Positions 18,741 to 23,196 of a stretch of 23,196 nt of DNA are shown here, piece after piece (position 1 is the stretch's first letter; each line of letters starts with the position of its first letter). Made by a program: the position numbers and the translations under genes. Source of the stretch: Intoshia linei (taxonomy: Eukaryota; Orthonectida; Rhopaluridae); assembly GCA_001642005.1 (NCBI GenBank), contig LWCA01000569.1, forward strand, positions 1 through 23,196. The letters are read 5' to 3'. The notes beneath the pieces were generated by a model that did no database searches, had not been told where the DNA came from, and was given only the letters and a program-made list of their open reading frames with translations.

Positions 18741-21539
18741 ATGAAATTTTTTCAATTTGTGAGTAGCGTAAGTATATTTTATCATTTTGTTTAATTGTTT
18801 CATTGATAGTACGGTAATTGTATATGTAATTCTCAAGATGAAGAAGATTCCATAAATGTAAAATTTTTATATTTTACAATTTTTATTTTTAATTATTTTA
18901 GAATTACATATCATTGAAATATTTTACTTTAAAAATTGAATTTTGCAAAAAATCAATTAATGATATTAATAGTATTTTGGCTCCAATGGGAATCAAAGAA
19001 TTTGTCAATGTTTTGTATTTTAATATGTTGTAATTATTTATTTACTTTCCCATTCAAGTTTATAAATTTGGCATTTCGCGATATTTGAGAATTATGTAAA
19101 TTATAATTATCATTTTTTGATAATCTAAATTAGGGTTTCTTAACATTTTTTAAATTTGGCACCCGTTAGCCAGATCAATTATTAAATCTATATTTACAAA
19201 TTTTTAATTAAAATTGTACATTTTTCTAAAGGTTCTCAAAGGATTTGACCCGCTAGTGAAAAATGGTACCGACCATTCGATAAAAATTTTTGTCGCTTTT
19301 TAGAGATTTTTTTTAATCTGAAAATGTAATAATATATAACAAGTTTGAAAAGTATTTGGTCAAAAATGAAATGAAATAGGATAATTTTGTTGACAATGTC
19401 AAGTGAATACATTTTAACTTTTAGATGTTGTAAAGCCATTTTATTAAAAAAATATAATGAAGCTATGGAATATCAAATCAATTGCATCCTGTAAAATTTT
19501 ATATATCTATTTTCATGATTTAGTAATTTTCTTGAAGCAATCGATGATCATGAATTTAAATACAGTAAAGTTTATAATGCTGCCCTATGTCAACTTACGA
19601 CTGATTTACGAAGATTGAGTCAATTGGTGATTCATACGTATACAATCTAATTTGTGTCTAGTCTAGCAAACATTTGAATGAAATTACTATAAACAACAAA
19701 AAAAGTGTCCCGATGGAACATTGCGCTGAAATTGTATTAAAATGTTTTAGAAAATTGGCGGGATACAAGTGATATTTACTTTTTAAAAATCAAATTTAAT
19801 TTTTACTTAGACAAAATGATTCAAATCGAAAAAATGCTCTCATCCATATATCTAATCAATTGATGCGAATTTATTTTAGGGTTTGCACCTCTTTACACTA
19901 TTCGTATGGTTTAGATTCACAAAACTAATTTAATTGATTCAATTTTACGTGCCATTGATAAAGCGATTAGTGATAATATCCCATTTCCACCATTGGATGT
20001 CGTTACTCACAAGTTGATAGTTAATATTGTACTTTTATACAATATTTTAGATATTTAAGGGCCAGACATTTTTTATTCAAAGGGAAACCAGAACAATGTA
20101 TTCCTTTTAAATTTATATAGCTTATTCGTTTGTAGCTTTTGAAATGTTTTCAGAAACATTAGCCAATTGTACAAATATATCGAAAAAAAATACAAGACAA
20201 ATTCTTATTTATTTAGTTCCAATGGCACTACTTCATGTAATTTTTATTTAGTGTACTATTTATTGCAGGTTTTATCAATATGAGGTGCTCAACTGGTGAC
20301 GTGACTTTTTTCATTAATTTCAGTTTCACAAGTTTTGTTTCTTTTTCTTAGCTGTTTTATTAAAATAGCACCCAAAAAATGATTTAGAAAACTGTATTAT
20401 CTGTTGTTTTTATATATTTTATAGGACAAAATAATTTGTATTAAAATGTTGAATGATTACAATTTACAGTTTTACATACCTTTAGTGAAGGCGGTAGTGT
20501 AACGTTTCATTAAATTTGTTTTAATAATTTTTTTAGAAATGGTGATATTAAAAATTTGACGCGCATTCGTGATGAAAAACAAGAATTTTTCTTTAATCAC
20601 AAATTATACTTTATAATTGAACAATTAAAAATAATTACCTACCGAAATTTGGTGTTTAAGGTGTACAAACTGGTTGAAGGATATCGTTTACATATTAACT
20701 ATGTTCAAGTTGCATTTAATATGGCTGAAGTAATTAAATATCATTATTTATATTTCATATTATATAAATCAGGGGTTCTCAACGTGGGCCACAGAAAATT
20801 TTGAACATTAAAAAAAATTATGGTTTACAGATCTTTAAAACTTTGAACCAGATGATGAAACCAGTCCTGAACTAACTGAAAAACTCTTGGACTTAAACTA
20901 AGATTCGAAATTAGAAAGGTGTATTTGGATTTATGAAAATTCAATAATCAAATCCAGTTGTGTTTGATTATGTTCAACCAAGCATTATTGCTTTTCCTAC
21001 AACATGGCTTGTAGAAGCTGGATTTTAAGCAATGGTCGATATTTTTAGTAAGAAGAGGTCAAATTTGGATGTGAAAAACCGAGGAATAATGCGATTAAGA
21101 TTGAATAAACTAATAGAAATTAATTACGATTCTTTGTGCAACAAACACTAACGAGTATAAATTTAAAATTACTTGTTGATTATTATTTTAACACTTTTCT
21201 TGATACTTTAAAATTTTTAATTAAATAAATAAAGTATTTTACTGTAAATAAAAGTAGATATTTTAAGGTTTTTTTTAATGTGGAATTTTAGGCAAAAATG
21301 TTTTTGGGTCATGGCCTGAAAAAGGTTCAGAACCGCTGATGTAAATAGTAACTTTGCAAAATGTCCAATTTGCAAATTTTTTTATTTATTAATTTTTGGT
21401 TTAGTTATCTTCAGAGATTCCATTGATGGTATCTTATAAAGGTCTACATACATTTTTCGTTTTGGACTCATTTTCATTGATCAAATGCTATAATTTTATA
21501 GCTGTACAGAAAACTATTGATAATGTTGTTTCCCTATGA
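18741..21539 (+). CDS. PCID2: PCI domain-containing protein 2 (PCID2, TREX-2 subunit, Thp1 homologue)
   Basis: PCID2 is the PCI-domain subunit of the nuclear TREX-2 complex, which links transcription to mRNA export at nuclear pores. Thirteen exons join in phase: 18741-18767, 18810-18857, 18902-19029, 19425-19490, 19524-19626, 19662-19768, 19811-19880, 19915-20012, 20051-20097, 20136-20236, 20425-20498, 20537-20729, 21405-21539. The total is 1197 nt, or 398 residues plus stop, nearly the length of the human protein (399). The start ATG gives MKFFQFVSS, which aligns with the family's first helix. Landmarks are EAMEYQINCI, AALCQLTTDLR, HISNQLMRIYFR, LRAID, NTRQILIYLVPMALL, VKAVVNGDI, and the diagnostic LKIITYRNL followed by KVYKL of the winged helix. 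The last exon (FIAVQKT) aligns without gaps but weakly. Nine of twelve introns are 33-44 nt. The last intron (675 nt) holds a hAT copy. DNAAF5 ends 218 nt upstream on the same strand. Confidence 0.93.
19130..19255. mobile_element. Possible hAT remnant in PCID2 intron 3
   Basis: AGGGTTTCTTAACATTTTTT followed by TTTGGCACCCGTTAGCCAGATC resembles the start of the CAGGGTTTCTCAACC-type elements seen elsewhere in the window. It lies in the 395-nt intron 19030-19424. No clear right end or target duplication was found. Confidence 0.35.
20770..21338 (+). mobile_element. hAT element with decayed transposase, in last PCID2 intron
   Basis: The ends are CAGGGGTTCTCAACGTGGGCC and, on the opposite strand, CAGCGGTTCTGAACCTTTTT. 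The flanks ATATAAAT (20762-20769) and ATGTAAAT (21339-21346) form an 8-bp target duplication with one mismatch. It keeps the end of a hAT transposase gene in the plus orientation and so is an internally deleted derivative of an autonomous element rather than a simple MITE. Confidence 0.88.
20851..21151 (+). pseudogene. hAT transposase C-terminal remnant (dimerisation region)
   Basis: Read in frame near 20990-21150, the translation contains FPTTWLVEAGF, a stop, AMVDIFSKKRSNLDVKNRG and IMRLRLNKL. This matches the C-terminal hAT dimerisation region found in transposases and in ZBED5/FAM200-like derived proteins, where the usual form is FxxxYLxExGFSA followed by a K-R-x-R/N-L motif. Earlier segments (SPELTEKLLDL, then a stop) are consistent with the sequence upstream of it. 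In-frame stops and the absence of the catalytic region show it is dead. It shares the strand of PCID2 by chance of insertion. Confidence 0.8.
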
Positions 21540-21620
21540 TACAGGGTTGATCATAAGATTATAATAATTGCTTATTACATATTCTGTGGTTACTAATTCA
21601 CTAATGAGTCGATGAAATTA

Positions 21621-21626
21621 AATAAA
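21621..21626 (+). promoter_or_regulatory. Candidate PCID2 poly(A) signal inside the Tc1 element
   Basis: AATAAA occurs on the plus strand 82 nt after the PCID2 stop codon, within the left end of the Tc1 copy. No AATAAA can lie between the stop and the element, as they abut. PCID2 mRNA may therefore end inside the transposon; this is inferred. Confidence 0.4.
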
Positions 21627-21672
21627 ATTTTGAATATAAGTTACACATATATTTATGTTTAATTGGAATTAA

Positions 21673-22776
21673 TTAATACTTTGTAACACCTCCTTTAGCA
21701 TGTATGAGAGCAATAATTCTCCGTGGCATACTATTAATACAGTTTTTTCAAATCAGAAGAATTGTTCCATACTGTATGTAGGCGAATAATCAGTTCCGAT
21801 TTTGATCTTATTGGAATTGTATAAACTTTCTATTTTAATTGTGCCCACACATTTTCGATTGGGTTCATATCTGGGGAATTTCTGGGCCATTCAAGAACGG
21901 CAATCCCTTCATTTTGAAAATATGAAGTTACAAATTTGGCTTTGTAACATGGAGCGCAATCATGTTGGAATACATACTTCTGATCAATGTGCCGTTGTGT
22001 CATTTCATCAAAAAAATTGTTTAACACATTTTTATAGGTATGCTGGTTCATTATACCTTCACAAATCTGTAATTCACCCATTCCCACAAAAGATATAGCC
22101 CCAAACCATTAATTTTGTTGGAAATTTTACTGTTTGTATGATGCATTCTGGCCTTGATGGTTCACATGATCTTCTGTGCACATTTTTACATTGATTGCCC
22201 ATCACACAAATCATTGATTCGTCCCAAAATATAACCTATAAAATTACAAATTAGGTGGTTTTTTATTAATTAGTACAAAATGAATGAATATAATAATACA
22301 ATTTATTTTAACTTATTAATAAATAACCTCATTCCATTTATGTTCAATCCAATTTTCATGACTTTTTGCCCATAAAAACCTTGTTTTTTCATTCCTTCAG
22401 TAAGGAGGGGTTTTCTTGTTTTTCGGTAAGATCTGTAAACTGCCTCCAATAATCTACGATTAACAGTTAACCTTGAAACATTAACATTTTGACTTTGTAA
22501 TTTTCTAGAGATTTCAGCGCAGCTAGAATTTCTATTTTATAGAGCTGTTCTAAGTATAACTCGGTCTGTTCTCTGATTCGTGGATTTTTTTACCATACCT
22601 TTTTCCGTATAAATTACTACTTTGTTGAGATTTGACATATTTTTTTTTATAATGGATACAGCTGACTGAGACACACCACACATGTCTGCAATTTTGTGTT
22701 GATTGTAATGAGATTTTTCTAGCAATGACATTATATGATTTTTTGTTTGGGAAGAAATATCCTTACTTTTGCCCAT
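21673..22776 (-). pseudogene. Tc1 family transposase (DD34E), broken
   Basis: The start ATG is at 22776. Residues about 1-50 form the helix-turn-helix DNA-binding domain (KIADMCGVSQSAVSIIKK). A stop interrupts at 22534-22536, and one frameshift follows near 22390. The catalytic domain then reads FWDES (first Asp), VMGNQCKNVHRR, a second frameshift just after MVWG near 22105, ELQICEGIMN, QHDCAPCYKAKF (second Asp), and WPRNSPDMNPIENVW (Glu). There are 34 residues between the second Asp and the Glu, the DD34E spacing of Tc1. A stop follows at 21830 and a recognisable end, HAKGGVTKY, stops at 21673. A GT...AG interval at 22236-22327 appears to be an intron. At least two stops and two shifts make it inactive. 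Confidence 0.9.
22236..22327 (-). other. Putative 92-nt intron in the Tc1 transposase
   Basis: On the minus strand the coding sequence reads ...HKWNE, then GAG|GTTATTT ... TTTTTATAG|GTTATATTTTGG, and resumes as VIFWDES, in frame with the Tc1 catalytic motif. Removing the interval restores the expected spacing. Both boundaries carry GTTAT, so a 5-bp direct repeat brackets the insert. Confidence 0.6.
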
Positions 22777-22934
22777 TTTGAATTTTAAAATTAAATTTCT
22801 GAAAGAGAACGATGTTACGAATTACAATTTAACAAACATATGTAACTAGCAGGTCAATAAATCGTATCATTATAACATTTTTTCACTATGATACATATTT
22901 TTTAAATACGCAATTTTTCGCGTATGCACCTGTA

Positions 22935-23196
22935 AAGAAATCGATTATTCGAGTAGGTGTTTAATTATACAATGATAATTTAAAATAATAATTAAGATTC
23001 TTGGACAGTATAGTAACATATAGTATCAATATATCTTAAGTAAATAGTAAATATCTATGGATATTTACTACACCTTCCTACATAAGAGAAATGTGGGGCA
23101 AAAAAATTTTTTTCATCAATGTGAGGATTATCGGACAGGCGAATATTTTCGCTAAGACAAAAGTCGAGTATATACTCGTAGTGCATTTGACACTGC
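22935..23196. other. Non-coding right flank
   Basis: Nothing was recognised apart from two short palindromes: AGTAAATATC/GATATTTACT around 23046-23069 and CGAGTATATACTCG near 23164-23177. If the Tc1 copy were absent, this would be the original 3' flank of PCID2. Confidence 0.4.

Larger units (their letters stand above)
21542..22932 (-). mobile_element. Tc1-type DNA transposon, degenerate
   Basis: The element contains a minus-strand Tc1 transposase pseudogene. Its right end is TA-flanked: read inward it begins CAGGTGCATACGCGAAAAAT, with TA at 22933-22934. The left end is taken as CAGGGTTGATCATAAGATTA at 21542, preceded by TA at 21540-21541. The two ends share only the first few bases clearly, so the left border is less sure. 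The resulting length of 1391 bp is typical for Tc1 elements. The left border falls directly after the PCID2 stop codon. Confidence 0.75.

Noticed and set aside
20237-20251. A 15-nt GTAATTTTTATTTAG intron after LLH in PCID2
   Set aside because: It would be far below any intron seen here and leads into sequence that does not resemble PCID2; using the acceptor at 20424 restores the family sequence in phase.
21802-22098. Plus-strand 98-codon ORF
   Set aside because: It is the antisense shadow of the Tc1 transposase catalytic region, which has the conserved DD34E motifs on the minus strand.
23040-23180. Short palindromes as operators or a regulatory structure
   Set aside because: AT-rich DNA of this kind often contains palindromes of this length; no context supports a function.

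Overview
This is a very AT-rich stretch of animal nuclear DNA with four spliced protein genes set among decayed DNA transposons. No single ORF shows the genes well, because most are cut into exons of 26-200 nt by introns of only 33-47 nt. I rebuilt them by joining exons at GT...AG sites with matching codon phase and comparing the peptides with families I know. DNAAF5 (dynein-arm assembly) implies an animal with motile cilia or flagellated sperm. Tc1 and hAT elements and the protein similarity point to an invertebrate. I cannot name the taxon. A typical intron of about 38 nt is extreme for most animals and is the best clue.

Layout. 1-2240: non-coding, with hAT-type MITEs. 2248-3922 (minus): 26S proteasome ubiquitin receptor Rpn10/PSMD4, ten exons, with the end of the C-terminus not found. 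3923-5566: intergenic, holding one hAT element nested in another. 5567-10615 (plus): choline transporter-like protein of the SLC44 family, 14 exons found, N-terminal exons not found; one intron holds a long-TIR MITE and an interspersed repeat. 10616-12590: intergenic, mostly a second copy of that repeat. 12591-18522 (plus): DNAAF5/HEATR2, five exons, three introns swollen by repeats including a foldback array. 18741-21539 (plus): PCID2, 13 exons, complete at 398 codons. 21542-22932: a degenerate Tc1 element inserted directly behind the PCID2 stop codon. 22935-23196: nothing recognised.

The four genes serve unrelated housekeeping roles: protein degradation, choline/lipid transport, cilium assembly and mRNA export. 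I see no operon logic, although DNAAF5 and PCID2 lie only 218 nt apart, head to tail. The notable pattern is architectural. Introns are either near-minimal (33-47 nt) or clearly larger, and nearly all of the largest contain identifiable transposon or repeat debris.
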